This document shows, piece by piece, positions 18,522 through 27,824 of a stretch of DNA of 64,000 nucleotides (positions within the stretch are counted from its first letter, which is position 1; the number at the start of each line of letters is the position of its first letter). The position numbers and the translations under genes are program-made. The stretch covers positions 192,869-256,868 of the forward strand of contig CALUXE010000001.1 of the NCBI GenBank assembly GCA_944324675.1. Reading direction: 5' to 3'. This stretch comes from an uncultured Elusimicrobiales bacterium. GTDB taxonomy: Bacteria > Elusimicrobiota > Elusimicrobia > Elusimicrobiales > Elusimicrobiaceae. A model generated the notes under the pieces. It ran no database searches. It was not told the origin of the DNA and worked only from the letters and a program-made list of their open reading frames with translations.

Positions 18522-19580
18522 TTATATCGACATCGCTTTCAGCTTCTCTTCGGTACGAAGTTTGCGCAAATGGTCGAGTATCTCCTCAATATTGCCTTCC
18601 ATTATCTCGGTAATATTGTGGAAGTTCTCGTTAAGGCGGTGGTCCGTAACCCTGCTCTGCGGGAAGTTATAAGTTCTTATCTTCTCCGAGCGGTCGCCCG
18701 TTCCCACCTGCGCTTTTCTCGCGTCGTAAATTTCCTTATTCTGCTTTGCCTCTTCCATTTGGTAAAGTTTTGATTTTAACATTCTCATCGCCTTTTCGCG
18801 GTTGGCGCCCTGCGTGCGCTCCTCGCGGCAGCTTACCACCACCCCCGTGGGTTTGTGGATCAGTCTGACGGCGGTTTCCACTTTGTTTACGTTTTGGCCG
18901 CCCGCCCCGCCGGCGCGGCAGGTTTCCATTTCTATATCCGCGGGATTGATTTGTATATCAATATCTTCGGCCTCAGGCATTATGGCGACCGTTACCGTAG
19001 AGGTGTGCACCCTGCCCGAAGTTTCCGTATCCGGCACGCGCTGCACCCTGTGCGTTCCCGCCTCGTCGCGAAGCCAAGAGTATGCGCCCTCGCCTTTAAT
19101 AAACATACTTACATATTTACAGCCTTTAAGGCCGGTGGGGGTGTATTCCAAAAGTTCCGTCTTCCAGCCCCTGTTTTGGGCAAAGTGCTGATACACCCTT
19201 AAAAGTTCCGCCGCGAAAATCGCGCTTTCATCTCCGCCCGCGCCGGGGCGTATTTCCAAATAAATATTTTTAGAGTCGTTGGGATCGGGCGGGATAATAA
19301 GCACTCTAAGTTCTTTTAACAGCTGATCGGGCTTTCCTTCAAGTTCCGCGAGCTCCTCCGCAGCCAAGGCCGCCATTTCCTTATCGCCGCCGTCTTCTAT
19401 CATCTCGCGGTCGGCCTTTATGGCGTCTTCCACCTTCTTAAGTTCTTCCGCCTTTTCTATTATCGGCTTTAAAAAGGCGTGGCGCTTGGTCTTCTCCTTA
19501 AAATGTTCGGGCGTAATATTGCCCGCGGAAAGCTCCGCCTCTATTTGTTCAAACTCTTCTTTAAATTTGCTTATGTCCAT
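18522..19580 (-). CDS. prfA: Peptide chain release factor 1
   Basis: Recognises UAA and UAG stop codons and triggers peptide release. The 352-residue protein carries the catalytic [13 protein letters not shown] motif (near residue 225) and the RF1-type [13 protein letters not shown] segment in the codon-recognition domain region. The C-terminal [10 protein letters not shown] is typical of RF1. Start ATG is preceded by AGAGGAAGT. A terminator lies between it and rpmE upstream, so it either has its own promoter or depends on readthrough. Confidence 0.97.
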   Translation of the reverse strand: MDISKFKEEFEQIEAELSAGNITPEHFKEKTKRHAFLKPIIEKAEELKKVEDAIKADREMIEDGGDKEMAALAAEELAELEGKPDQLLKELRVLIIPPDPNDSKNIYLEIRPGAGGDESAIFAAELLRVYQHFAQNRGWKTELLEYTPTGLKGCKYVSMFIKGEGAYSWLRDEAGTHRVQRVPDTETSGRVHTSTVTVAIMPEAEDIDIQINPADIEMETCRAGGAGGQNVNKVETAVRLIHKPTGVVVSCREERTQGANREKAMRMLKSKLYQMEEAKQNKEIYDARKAQVGTGDRSEKIRTYNFPQSRVTDHRLNENFHNITEIMEGNIEEILDHLRKLRTEEKLKAMSI

Positions 19581-19603
19581 ACTTCCTCTTCTTTCCCGCT
19601 ATA

Positions 19604-19638
19604 AAAAGCAGCCCCACATTTTCAGAGGGGCTGCTTTT
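19604..19638 (-). terminator. Terminator between rpmE and prfA
   Basis: A 12-bp stem (19604..19615 with 19627..19638; AAAAGCAGCCCC/GGGGCTGCTTTT) with an 11-base loop, with the T-run formed within the stem on the minus strand. It lies 14 bases after the rpmE stop codon and probably attenuates transcription into prfA. Confidence 0.85.
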
Positions 19639-19652
19639 ACCGTCCTTTAAAG

Positions 19653-20003
19653 CTATTTCGCTTCTTTCTTGTCCGCTTTCTTAGCCGTTTTGGCGGCCGG
19701 TTTCTTCGCCGCTTTTACCGGAGTCGTGCTTAAGGCGATTCTCTTTACGGTGCCTTTTTTGGCTTTGACTTCGGTCTTGGGTTTGCGAACAACCATTTTG
19801 CCTTGAGTGGAAGCGAATTTCTTGTTAAATTTCTCTACGCGGCCTTCGGTGTCAAGCATCTTCTGCTTGCCCGTAAAAAACGGATGACAGGCCGAGCAAA
19901 TGTCCAATTTGACCGCTTTCATCGTGGAGCGGGTCTTGAATTTCGCGCCGCAGGCGCAGACCACTTCCACTACTTCGTATTTAGGGTGAATATTTTCTTT
20001 CAT
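19653..20003 (-). CDS. rpmE: 50S ribosomal protein L31 with Lys/Ala-rich tail
   Basis: Zinc-ribbon type (C+) L31: cysteines at residues 16, 18, 36 and 39, with PFFTGKQ after the second pair. The first 65 or so residues are the L31 domain. The remaining 50 residues form a basic, Lys/Ala/Pro-rich tail not found in E. coli L31, probably disordered and RNA-binding. A GAGGT Shine-Dalgarno lies upstream. It lies downstream of rho and directly upstream of prfA, separated from the latter by a terminator. Confidence 0.95.
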   Translation of the reverse strand: MKENIHPKYEVVEVVCACGAKFKTRSTMKAVKLDICSACHPFFTGKQKMLDTEGRVEKFNKKFASTQGKMVVRKPKTEVKAKKGTVKRIALSTTPVKAAKKPAAKTAKKADKKEAK

Positions 20004-20035
20004 TTCAAATTACCTCAAAAATTTATTTCCTTTAT

Positions 20036-20041
20036 ATTATA
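20036..20041 (-). promoter_or_regulatory. Candidate -10 box for rpmE
   Basis: A perfect TATAAT on the minus strand 32 bases upstream of the rpmE ATG. No good -35 box is visible at 16-18 bases. The rho-rpmE gap also has an imperfect hairpin (CTGAGGC/GCCTCAG, about 20080..20107) without a T-run. Confidence 0.4.
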
Positions 20042-20134
20042 CTATAATTTGCGCCAATATTCCTAATTTTTCGCTTCTGCCTGAGGCTCCGAAGAAAAGC
20101 GCCTCAGCCTTAAAGCGGCGCAAAAAACAAACGG

Positions 20135-21643
20135 TTAAAAACTGCTTACTTCCATTTGTTTTAAGAAATCTTTGTTTGATTTCGTAGCGGATAATTTTTC
20201 CAAAAGAAGCGTCATCGCGTCTACCGAACTTAACGGGGAAAGTATCTTCCTCATTATCCAAGATTTGTTTAATTCCTCCTCCGTCAAAAGCAAATCTTCC
20301 TTCCTCGTAGAAGAACGGTTGATGTCTATCGCGGGGAAAATGCGCCTGTCGGCCAGTTTGCGGTCAAGGCAGATTTCGCAGTTGCCCGTACCTTTAAATT
20401 CCTCAAAGATAATCTCGTCCATTCTGCTGCCCGTTTCCACCAAAGCGGTGGCTATTATCGTCAGAGAGCCGCCTTCCTCTATATTGCGAGCTGCGCCGAA
20501 AAACCTTTTGGGGCGCTGAAGCGAAGTCGCCTCCAATCCGCCGGTCAATACGCGCCCGCTGGCTGGCGTAACCGTATTGTACGCCCGCGCCAACCGGGTT
20601 ATGGAATCAAGCAAGATTACCACATCTTTCCCGTTTTCCACGCCTCTTTTAGCCTTTTCCAAAACCATTTCCGCCACCTGAACATGCCTTTCGGCGGGCT
20701 CGTCAAAGGTGGAGGCTATAACCTCCCCGTTGACGCTGCGGCTCATATCCGTTACCTCTTCCGGGCGTTCGTCTATCAACAGCACCAGAAGTTCAATATC
20801 CTTGTGATTAGTCGTCAGAGAATTGGCTATGCTCTTAAGCATCACCGTCTTGCCCGTTTTGGGCGCGGCGACTATCAAAGCCCTCTGTCCTTTGCCTATC
20901 GGCGCCATTAAATCTATTACCCTTTGTGTCAAATCTTTCTTGTCCACTTCCAAAGTGAAGCGGCTGTCGGGGTGGAGCGGAGTAAGGTTCTCAAACAAAG
21001 GCCTTCTGTATACTTTGTCGGCGTCTATGTCGTTTACCTTCTGCACCTGCAGCATCGCGAAAAACCTTTCATTGTCTTTGGGCGGACGGATCAGGCCCTC
21101 TATTTTATCGCCTTTCCTTAAACCCAGACGCTTTATTTGGGAAGGCGATACGTAAATATCTTCCCCGCCCGCCAGATAATTGTTTTCCTCGGATCTTAAA
21201 AAGCCGAAGCCGTCGGGCAAAATCTCCAATACGCCGCCGCCGTATACCGATCCGTTCTGTTTGGCCTGCACCGCTATTATCTTGCCGATTAACTGCTGTT
21301 TCCTTAAACCCGAAATATCTTCCACATTGTAATTTAAAGCCAATTTGGTAAGTTCCGCCACGCTGAGCTTGGCAAGCGCTCTGGCGTCCATCGGCTTGGC
21401 GCCGTTGGCTTTGGGCTGATAATTGTTGTTCTGTTCCTGCGGCCCGCGCGAAAACACGTTCCTGCCGCCGTTTCTGTCGCCCGCGCCGGCCGAAGCGGGC
21501 GCCGAATTCTTTTCGGGCGCGGAGGCTTTCTCCGGGGCGGCTTTTTCCGCCGCCGGCTGGCTTTGGCCGCGCGCGGCCCCTTTGCGAAGCGTGGTTTTCT
21601 CTTTTGAATTTTCTTTGCCGTCTTTTACTTCTTTAGTTTCCAT
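20135..21643 (-). CDS. rho: Transcription termination factor Rho with N-terminal extension
   Basis: Hexameric RNA-dependent ATPase that ends transcription. The 502-residue protein is about 80 residues longer than E. coli Rho. The extra sequence is at the N-terminus (residues 1 to about 85), low-complexity and rich in A, E, K, N, P and G. After it come the Rho N-terminal helical domain ([13 protein letters not shown], near residue 90), the cold-shock-like RNA-binding domain with DGFGFLRS (near residue 147) and the ATPase domain with Walker A APKTGKT (near residue 258), [14 protein letters not shown] and DSITRLARA. All core motifs look intact. It starts after GAGGT and lies between coaE (eight bases upstream) and rpmE. 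Confidence 0.97.
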   Translation of the reverse strand: METKEVKDGKENSKEKTTLRKGAARGQSQPAAEKAAPEKASAPEKNSAPASAGAGDRNGGRNVFSRGPQEQNNNYQPKANGAKPMDARALAKLSVAELTKLALNYNVEDISGLRKQQLIGKIIAVQAKQNGSVYGGGVLEILPDGFGFLRSEENNYLAGGEDIYVSPSQIKRLGLRKGDKIEGLIRPPKDNERFFAMLQVQKVNDIDADKVYRRPLFENLTPLHPDSRFTLEVDKKDLTQRVIDLMAPIGKGQRALIVAAPKTGKTVMLKSIANSLTTNHKDIELLVLLIDERPEEVTDMSRSVNGEVIASTFDEPAERHVQVAEMVLEKAKRGVENGKDVVILLDSITRLARAYNTVTPASGRVLTGGLEATSLQRPKRFFGAARNIEEGGSLTIIATALVETGSRMDEIIFEEFKGTGNCEICLDRKLADRRIFPAIDINRSSTRKEDLLLTEEELNKSWIMRKILSPLSSVDAMTLLLEKLSATKSNKDFLKQMEVSSF

Positions 21644-21651
21644 AAATTACC

Positions 21652-22227
21652 TCATTGGTTTCCTTTTATAATATTGAAAATTTTTACCGCTTTTTCCCTA
21701 AGCGTTTTTCTATCGCCGTTATTGTATATGACGATATCGGCCTTATCGGCTTTAATTTCCTGCCGTTCCTGCTTTAAATCCCTGCGCTTAAAATCTTCCT
21801 TATCAAACCCCTTGGCCAAGGCCCGCTTCAAACGGGTCTTATCATCCGATAAAACGCATACGGTCAAATCAAAACCTCCTTCAAGGCCCGCCTCAAACAA
21901 AAGCGGCAAGTCAAAAACTATTATTTCTTTATCCGTGTTTTTTATAATCTCTTGCGCTTGAGCAAGTATCCTCGGGTGGAGCAAACTCTCAAGCCATTTG
22001 CGTTTTGCGTCGTCTTTAAATACCGAGGCGGCTATCTTGACCCTGTCGGAAGTGTCAAAAACCTCGTTTATGCGGTCTTTTAAAACATCAAAATACTTCT
22101 TGCCAAGTTTGTCGGCGCATATCGTTTCCGCGCCGAGCTCTCCGAACATATCCAAAACCGTACTTTTCCCGGAAGCCATCCCCCCCGTCAAACCTATAAC
22201 TTTTTTGCCCGCGCGTCTAAAGTCCAT
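21652..22227 (-). CDS. coaE: Dephospho-CoA kinase
   Basis: Last step of coenzyme A synthesis: phosphorylates the 3'-hydroxyl of dephospho-CoA. The 191-residue protein has the P-loop GLTGGMASGKST (about residues 12-23), ICADKLGKKYF (substrate aspartate) and DLPLLFEAG (near residue 105). Its ATG overlaps the polA stop codon (TAATG), so the two are coupled; polA-coaE adjacency is seen in many bacteria. Confidence 0.95.
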   Translation of the reverse strand: MDFRRAGKKVIGLTGGMASGKSTVLDMFGELGAETICADKLGKKYFDVLKDRINEVFDTSDRVKIAASVFKDDAKRKWLESLLHPRILAQAQEIIKNTDKEIIVFDLPLLFEAGLEGGFDLTVCVLSDDKTRLKRALAKGFDKEDFKRRDLKQERQEIKADKADIVIYNNGDRKTLREKAVKIFNIIKGNQ

Positions 22228-24890
22228 TAAATCACCTTGCCCATTTCGTTCCAGTTCCGCCCCGCTTTGGCCTGCGCCAGCAAAGGCACTTTAAGGCTTA
22301 CGGCTTTTTCCATTTTATCCTTTACCCACTGCGCCGTTTCGCGGATTTGGCCTTCAGGCACTTCAAAAATCAATTCGTCGTGCACTTGCAAAAGCAGAAG
22401 CGAGCGGCCAAGTTCCGGCGAGGAAAATATATCTATCATCGCCTTTTTGATTATATCCGATGATCCGCCCTGAACCACCGTGTTTACCGCCGCGCGGTTG
22501 GCAAAACTGCTTAATCTGGCGGAACCCGCTTCAAATTCCGGTATATATCTGATATGGCCAAACAAGGTTTTTACATAACCCGCTTTGCGGGCTTTTTCGG
22601 CGGTTTCGTTTATCCAAGCTTTAACCGTAGAGTATCTTTTGAAATAAGCGTCTATATAGTCTTTGGCTTCCGTCATGGATATCCCCAAATTTTGCGACAA
22701 AGCCAAAGGCCCCTGCCCGTATACTATCCCGAAGTTTATCGCCTTGGCGCTGGAACGCATCTCTTTGGTAACCTCTTCCGGCCTGACATTAAACACTTCC
22801 GAAGCCGTTTGGCTGTGTATGTCGGCCGCGTTTTTAAAGGCGTTTATCAAAGCCTCGTCGCCCGATTCATGCGCCAATACCCTCAAATCTATTTGGGAAT
22901 AATCTACCGACAATAATACCTTCCCCTCGCCCGCTATGAAAGCCTGCCTTATCAGCTTGCCCTTCTCGCTGCGGACGGGAATATTCTGCAAATTCGGGCT
23001 GAAACTGGACAAACGCCCCGTAGCCGTACCCGTTTGATTGAAATTGGTATGCACTCTGTGCGTCTGCGGGCCGGCCAAATTTAATAAAGAGTCCGCATAG
23101 GTGCTTTTCAATTTGGAACTTTCCCTGTATTTTAATATATGCTCCGCCACGGGATGAATCTTTTTCAAAGCTTCCAAAGCTTCTTCATCGGTGGAATAGC
23201 CGGTTTTGGTTTTTTTGAAGACCGGCAAACCGAGCTTCTCAAACAGAAGGGAGCCTAACTGTTTGGTGGAATTTATGTTAACTTCATAGCCCGCTATTTG
23301 GTTTATACTGTTCTGCTCCTTCTGCATTTCTTTTTCAAACAGTATCGCCAAAGTTTTTAGCCAAGCGGTGTTTACCATTATCCCGTTATTTTCCATATTC
23401 AACAGCACGCTCATCAGCGGTATTTCCATCTCGGAATACACCTTCCATTCCTCTTTTTCTTTCAAAAGTGCTTGAAGTTTATCCCTTAAAGGCCAGATAT
23501 TTTCGGTATAGAAGCCCATTCTTTCTTTCAGCCCCGCGCCCAAGGAAAGCATTGCGCCCAAATTAACCGTCAAGGCCCCCAAAAGGCTAAACTCGCCTGC
23601 GGGATCCAAGCAGTATTTCGCCAAGGCCCCGTCAAAACAATTTATAAATTTGCCCGCTTTAGGCTCATAACCCAGAACCCTAAAAGCATATTTAATGTCG
23701 TGCCCTATTTTTAAGACGGAATCGTCGTCAAAAATATCAAACAGGGCGCGCTCCTGATCTTCGTTCAAGGCGGCCGCTTCCAAAAACGCCGCGCTCCCCC
23801 GACCGGAAGATAGCGCCAAAGCGTCTTCCTCCACATAAACAAACAACTCTTTGCTTATTGAAACGCGCTTTATAACTTCCTCAAAAGGGATAAAACCGCC
23901 GTGTGCTTCCGGATTAGCCTTTTCAGCTTCAATATCAGCGGAGGGCTTGGGGCCGTCTTCGCCGAAATCAAACAATTCCCCCTGCACCGGCTCGCTTTTG
24001 GCGGGCGGCTCCTCTGTTTTAAAAGAATCCAAAAAAGCGGATAAATTTTTAAATTCAAAACGCTTGGCGAAAATTTCCAACTCGCTCTTAAAGGGCTCCC
24101 TAATTTTAAAATCCTCAAAACTAAGGCCTAAAGGCAAGTCCTTTTTCAAAGCCGCCAACTTTTCGGAAAGATATACCGCTTGCTCGGCGTCCAAAAGTTT
24201 CTTTATAAGGCTGGGTTTTATTCCTTTATCGCCGGCTTTAGCCGCTTCGTATATATCTTTAATATGGCCGAATTTATTGATGAGTTCCGCCGCGCTTTTG
24301 GGGCCTATGCCCTGAGCGCCGGGAATATTATCGGAAGAATCCCCCACTATGGCCAAATAATCAAGCATATATCCGCAAGGCACATTAAATTTGGCCAGGC
24401 AGGCGTTCTCGCTTTTATATTCGTCTTTGGCTGCGCCAGACCATATTTTCACCCCATTCCCCGCCGCCTGATAGATATCTTTATCCGAGGTGACTATTAC
24501 AACTTCCTCGCCACGGCTCCTGCCAAGTTCCGCCAAAGTCGCCATCAAATCGTCGGCTTCCGCTCCTTGAAGGGCAACCACTTTAAGCCCCATGGCCGAA
24601 ACCAAATCCCGCGCTATCTTAAGCTGGCTTATAAGTTCCTCATCGGTGGGGGGGCGATTGGCTTTATAAGCTTGGTAAAGATCGTGGCGGAAAGTGGGCC
24701 CCTTGGAGTCAAAACATACAGCCGCGTATACGGGATTTTTTTCTTTCAGAAATCTAATCAGCCAATTGACAAAACCATACAAAGCGCCGGCTTCTTCCCC
24801 TTTGGAAGTCCTAAGCTTGGGCAATGCGTGGTAATTCCTGTGGAGGAAGCCGTGCGCGTCTATGATAAAAAATTCTTTGGAAAATGACAT
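22227..24890 (-). CDS. polA: DNA polymerase I, proofreading site degenerate
   Basis: An 887-residue family A polymerase. Residues 1 to about 290 are the 5'-nuclease domain (DAHGFLHRNYHALP at the start, GIGPKSAAELI in the H3TH region near residue 200). Residues about 340-500 correspond to the 3'-5' exonuclease domain, but the metal-binding residues seem lost: exo I reads VYVEEDAL where DTETDSL is expected, exo II reads GHDIKYAF where the catalytic aspartate follows KY, and the exo III region is shortened. The polymerase domain is intact with motif A SVDYSQIDLR, motif B RSSAKAINFGIVYGQG and motif C VHDELIFEV. So it is probably a repair and Okazaki-fragment polymerase without proofreading, as in Taq. 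It overlaps coaE. Confidence 0.96.
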   Translation of the reverse strand: MSFSKEFFIIDAHGFLHRNYHALPKLRTSKGEEAGALYGFVNWLIRFLKEKNPVYAAVCFDSKGPTFRHDLYQAYKANRPPTDEELISQLKIARDLVSAMGLKVVALQGAEADDLMATLAELGRSRGEEVVIVTSDKDIYQAAGNGVKIWSGAAKDEYKSENACLAKFNVPCGYMLDYLAIVGDSSDNIPGAQGIGPKSAAELINKFGHIKDIYEAAKAGDKGIKPSLIKKLLDAEQAVYLSEKLAALKKDLPLGLSFEDFKIREPFKSELEIFAKRFEFKNLSAFLDSFKTEEPPAKSEPVQGELFDFGEDGPKPSADIEAEKANPEAHGGFIPFEEVIKRVSISKELFVYVEEDALALSSGRGSAAFLEAAALNEDQERALFDIFDDDSVLKIGHDIKYAFRVLGYEPKAGKFINCFDGALAKYCLDPAGEFSLLGALTVNLGAMLSLGAGLKERMGFYTENIWPLRDKLQALLKEKEEWKVYSEMEIPLMSVLLNMENNGIMVNTAWLKTLAILFEKEMQKEQNSINQIAGYEVNINSTKQLGSLLFEKLGLPVFKKTKTGYSTDEEALEALKKIHPVAEHILKYRESSKLKSTYADSLLNLAGPQTHRVHTNFNQTGTATGRLSSFSPNLQNIPVRSEKGKLIRQAFIAGEGKVLLSVDYSQIDLRVLAHESGDEALINAFKNAADIHSQTASEVFNVRPEEVTKEMRSSAKAINFGIVYGQGPLALSQNLGISMTEAKDYIDAYFKRYSTVKAWINETAEKARKAGYVKTLFGHIRYIPEFEAGSARLSSFANRAAVNTVVQGGSSDIIKKAMIDIFSSPELGRSLLLLQVHDELIFEVPEGQIRETAQWVKDKMEKAVSLKVPLLAQAKAGRNWNEMGKVI

Positions 24891-24981
24891 AATACCGTTT
24901 CTTTACAGCTTATTTACATTACAGCCTTTCGGCGTCAAACGCCTTATAGGATAGGGTACTCCCAAATTTGTAGGATTTTAT

Positions 24982-25009
24982 CTTTGCCCGCCCTTGAAAG
25001 CGGGCAAAG
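24982..25009 (-). terminator. Hairpin downstream of trxA, probable terminator
   Basis: A 10-bp perfect stem (24982..24991 with 25000..25009; CTTTGCCCGC/GCGGGCAAAG) with an 8-base loop, 30 bases past the trxA stop codon. The following minus-strand bases (ATAAAATCC) are only weakly T-rich, so termination is likely but not certain. Confidence 0.55.
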
Positions 25010-25038
25010 ACCGTCGATAAGATTTATATTATAAGTTT

Positions 25039-25359
25039 TTACAGAAGAGCATCAAGATGTTTCTTCAATTCTTCCTTGCTCTGAAGGCCGACCAGCTGCC
25101 CTTTCAATTCCCCGTTCTTGAAAAGAAGAATGGTGGGTATGGAAGCTATGCGGTACTGCGCGCTTTTTTCCGCGGCGTCGTCCGTATTCACTTTGCAAAT
25201 TTTGGCTTTGCCCTCATACTCGGCCGCGATTTCTTCTATCACGGGGCCCAGCATCCTGCAAGGTCCGCACCACGGCGCCCAAAAATCCACCAGCGCCACG
25301 CCTTTATAATCTAAAACTTCTTTATCGAAATTAGTGTCGTTAAGATGTATTTCGCTCAT
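25039..25359 (-). CDS. trxA: Thioredoxin
   Basis: Small cytoplasmic thiol-disulfide reductant. The 106-residue protein has the WAPWCGPCRML active site (near residue 28) and the cis-proline segment ASIPT (near residue 71), with normal family length. An in-frame GTG at 25368 could add three residues, but the ATG at 25359 has AGGGGTG at the right spacing and is preferred. It is transcribed alone, divergent from the MORN-repeat gene. The reductase partner is not in the window. Confidence 0.96.
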   Translation of the reverse strand: MSEIHLNDTNFDKEVLDYKGVALVDFWAPWCGPCRMLGPVIEEIAAEYEGKAKICKVNTDDAAEKSAQYRIASIPTILLFKNGELKGQLVGLQSKEELKKHLDALL

Positions 25360-25422
25360 TATAAACACCCCTGTAACTGAATCTTTTCCTCCCTATGTTA
25401 AGGATATATCATTACTTAAATG

Positions 25423-25450
25423 TTGTCAACAACTTATAAAAAAGTATAAT
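25423..25450 (+). promoter_or_regulatory. Promoter of the MORN-ispE-spoVG group
   Basis: TTGTCA (25423..25428), 16 bases, then a perfect TATAAT (25445..25450), about 70 bases ahead of the plus-strand gene. The -35 overlaps, on the other strand, a TTGACA (25424..25429) that could serve trxA (with a weaker -10 such as TATATC or TATCCT), so the two promoters share their -35 region around GTTGTCAAC. Confidence 0.6.
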
Positions 25451-25523
25451 ACCCTAAACGGCGCGCCGCGCCTTAAGAGGTCATTCAAGCGTCGATTTTT
25501 AATTTTTGCGAAACGGGTTGTCT

Positions 25524-26531
25524 ATGGATAAGGATCAAATAATAGCGATAATTTTCGGTAGTAAAAAGTTTTTCTTTAAGGCGTCTTTGATTTCCATTAG
25601 GGACGCCTCCACTCAAAGTACTTCCGAGCTGGAAGAAATACCAGACGGTAAAGTAAAAGAATACTATGCCGATTTATGTATGGAAAAAATTTATAAAGAC
25701 GGAAAACTAAAAAACTCCCTTACCCTTACCGGCAGGACGGAAAGATCTTCCACCAGAAGCCTCTTTGCGGGCCCCAACGAAAAAGAACAAGCCATCCCTG
25801 CAACGCAAGAGGGAAAAACTTTCATCAGAAATATCCGCCAGAGAATATTCTTCGTAAACGGCAAACAAACCGCTCTGCAGGAACTAAACGAGGCAGGCGA
25901 AGTCATTGCCAGCCAAGGCGAAGCCTTCAGCGGAGAGGCCAAAGAATTTTATTCCAACGGCAGCGTCAAAATAGAGGCCTACTTTCAAGACGGGATACCG
26001 CAAGGCACAGTAAAAACTTACGACAAGCAGGGCCGCCTGATAGCCTTGGAAGAATATAAAAACGGCGTTAAAGAAGGAAAGGCCAAACGCTTTAATTTTA
26101 TCCATAATATCCCCACGGAAGAGGAAATGTTTTACAAAGGCGGCATACTCAACGGCACGAGAAAAATATTCAGTCCTTCTGGCAAATTGCTTATGTCGGA
26201 AGAGTATAAAGACGGAAAAAGAAACGGAAAAATAGAATTATTCAACAGTGAGGGCGTAATAGAAGTAAAAGCTTTTTACAAAGGCGGCAAAAAACACGGG
26301 AAAAGAATTTTCTATTACGAAACGGGAACCCCTATGCACGAGGAAAACTTTCATGAGGGTCTGTTGGAGGGCGAAAGAAAAACCTTCGCCAAAAACGGAG
26401 CTTTGCTGATAGTGGAAAATTATAAAAACAACTTGCTCTGCGGCGAAAAAATACATTATGGCGAAAACGGCAAGCCCGTTAAAATAGAAATATACGAAGA
26501 CGGCAAACTTTTGCGGGAGGAAAGCAAATGA
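25524..26531 (+). CDS. MORN-variant (YwqK-like) repeat protein
   Basis: A 335-residue protein whose residues from about 120 onward consist of at least six repeats of the MORN_2/YwqK kind (pattern Y-NG----E-Y--G---G). Examples are EFYSNGSVKIEAYFQDG, LLMSEEYKDGKRNG and KAFYKGGKKHGKR. Such proteins are often labelled YwqK-family antitoxins, but no toxin gene is adjacent, so a scaffold or binding role is equally possible. The N-terminal 100 residues match nothing I know. There is no signal peptide. I chose the ATG at 25524 over an upstream TTG at 25506; the Shine-Dalgarno (CGGGTTG) is weak. Its stop codon overlaps the ispE start (ATGA). Confidence 0.75.
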   Translation: MDKDQIIAIIFGSKKFFFKASLISIRDASTQSTSELEEIPDGKVKEYYADLCMEKIYKDGKLKNSLTLTGRTERSSTRSLFAGPNEKEQAIPATQEGKTFIRNIRQRIFFVNGKQTALQELNEAGEVIASQGEAFSGEAKEFYSNGSVKIEAYFQDGIPQGTVKTYDKQGRLIALEEYKNGVKEGKAKRFNFIHNIPTEEEMFYKGGILNGTRKIFSPSGKLLMSEEYKDGKRNGKIELFNSEGVIEVKAFYKGGKKHGKRIFYYETGTPMHEENFHEGLLEGERKTFAKNGALLIVENYKNNLLCGEKIHYGENGKPVKIEIYEDGKLLREESK

Positions 26532-27442
26532 GCGGGGAAATATCGGTATTCGCGCCCGCAAAGATAAATCTGTTTCTAGAAGTTACCGGCAAAAGGGAAA
26601 ACGGCTACCACAATCTGGCCACTCTCTTTGCCAAACTCGCCATAGGCGACGACATAAAGACATGCGCCCAAAAAGCCGACAAAACCGAAATAAATTTAAA
26701 AATCAAAGGGCCCTTCGGCGCGAAGTTAAAAAACGACAAAAGCAATTTGGCCTATAAAGCGGCAGACGCTTTTTTTGAGCATTTCGGGATAAAAGCGCGC
26801 TGCGATATCCGTTTGGAAAAGAATATGCCTCTGGGTTCGGGTTTGGGGGCGGGATCTTCAGACGCGGCCGCCGTAATAACCGCGCTGTGCCGGCTGTTCA
26901 ACATAGAGCTCAACGCAAAGAGAATGAAAGATTTGCTTCCCCTGGCGGCCAAGCTGGGCGCGGACGTGCCGGTATTCCTCTATCCCGAAACATTTTTTAA
27001 GGCAGAAGGGATAGGCGAATTGCTGACTCCAATAAAAAACAAGATAATATCGCCTAGGGTAATAATAGCCTATCCCGGCGAAAGCTCCGACACCAAAGAA
27101 GCCTATACAAAATTAATTATAAACCCCCAAGAAAAAATCTTGACACATACCTCCAATCTTAATAAACTTGTATATAGTATTGAAAACGGCAGCCCCCTGC
27201 AAGATTACGCCCCTTTGATTTACAATAAGCTGGAGGATTCCGTTCTCAGTTACAAGGGAAGCGTAGCTCGGCTGAAGCAAGAACTGATAGGCTTAGGCGC
27301 GCAATATGCCTTAATGTCAGGATCGGGATCATGCGTATTCGCGCTAGTCCAAGATGAACAGAAGGCAAAGGGAATCGTTAAGGAAATAGAAGGGGATAAC
27401 AGAACCGTTTTCTTAACGCACTTTTGGAGGACTCAATTATGA
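26528..27442 (+). CDS. ispE: 4-diphosphocytidyl-2-C-methyl-D-erythritol kinase
   Basis: GHMP kinase of the MEP isoprenoid pathway, phosphorylating CDP-methylerythritol. The 304-residue protein has the N-terminal APAKINLFLEVTGKRENGYH (about residues 9-28), the ATP-binding PLGSGLGAGSSDAAA (near residue 98) and a late GSGSCVFA motif (near residue 262). GGGAGGAAAG precedes the ATG, which overlaps the MORN gene stop. Its stop codon overlaps the spoVG start. Its presence means isoprenoids are probably made by the MEP route. Confidence 0.95.
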   Translation: MSGEISVFAPAKINLFLEVTGKRENGYHNLATLFAKLAIGDDIKTCAQKADKTEINLKIKGPFGAKLKNDKSNLAYKAADAFFEHFGIKARCDIRLEKNMPLGSGLGAGSSDAAAVITALCRLFNIELNAKRMKDLLPLAAKLGADVPVFLYPETFFKAEGIGELLTPIKNKIISPRVIIAYPGESSDTKEAYTKLIINPQEKILTHTSNLNKLVYSIENGSPLQDYAPLIYNKLEDSVLSYKGSVARLKQELIGLGAQYALMSGSGSCVFALVQDEQKAKGIVKEIEGDNRTVFLTHFWRTQL

Positions 27443-27774
27443 AAATCACGGAGATAAGAATTCATCTCATGGGCGAAGAACGCCTAAAAGCGTTTGCGAG
27501 CGTTACTTTTGACGATTCTTTCGTAGTAAGAAACATGAAAATCGTCGAGGGCGCGAAAGGGGTATTTTTGTGTATGCCTTCACGGAAATTGCCGGACGGC
27601 TCCCATAAAGATATGGTGCACCCGATAAATCAGGAATTCAGGAAATATTTGGAGGATAATATACTGAAAGCCTATCAGGAGGAGCTGGCAAAGAATCCAA
27701 GCGGAGTATCGCCTAAATCCGACGAAGACGCACCCGCCGCGGAAGAAACAAATTTGCCGTCCGCCGACAAATAA
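27439..27774 (+). CDS. spoVG: SpoVG family regulator
   Basis: A 111-residue protein closely matching SpoVG: MKITEIRIHLM at the start, LKAFASVTFDDSFVVRNMKI (about residues 16-35), then GVFLCMPSRKLPDG and DMVHPINQEFRKYLE. SpoVG proteins bind nucleic acids and act as regulators in Bacillus, Staphylococcus and Borrelia; sporulation is not implied. The C-terminal 25 residues are variable and acidic. The ATG at 27439 is chosen because GGAGG lies eight bases upstream and it overlaps the ispE stop as ATGA; ispE and spoVG are close neighbours in Bacillus too. Confidence 0.95.
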   Translation: MKITEIRIHLMGEERLKAFASVTFDDSFVVRNMKIVEGAKGVFLCMPSRKLPDGSHKDMVHPINQEFRKYLEDNILKAYQEELAKNPSGVSPKSDEDAPAAEETNLPSADK

Positions 27775-27782
27775 AATATAAT
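27754..27782 (+). promoter_or_regulatory. Promoter of tRNA-Gln
   Basis: TTGCCG (27754..27759), 17 bases, TATAAT (27777..27782). It overlaps the 3' end of spoVG and lies about 42 bases ahead of the tRNA. The tRNA-Arg gene has an almost identical arrangement (TTGCCC, 17, TATAAT). Confidence 0.6.
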
Positions 27783-27824
27783 ATAAGCATCGGCTGGGAT
27801 TAAGCCTTTAACATTGTAACGCAT

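Noticed and set aside
27140..27168. TTGACA-17-TAAACT inside ispE as a promoter for spoVG
   Set aside because: The -10 is poor and spoVG overlaps ispE translationally, so a separate promoter is not needed.
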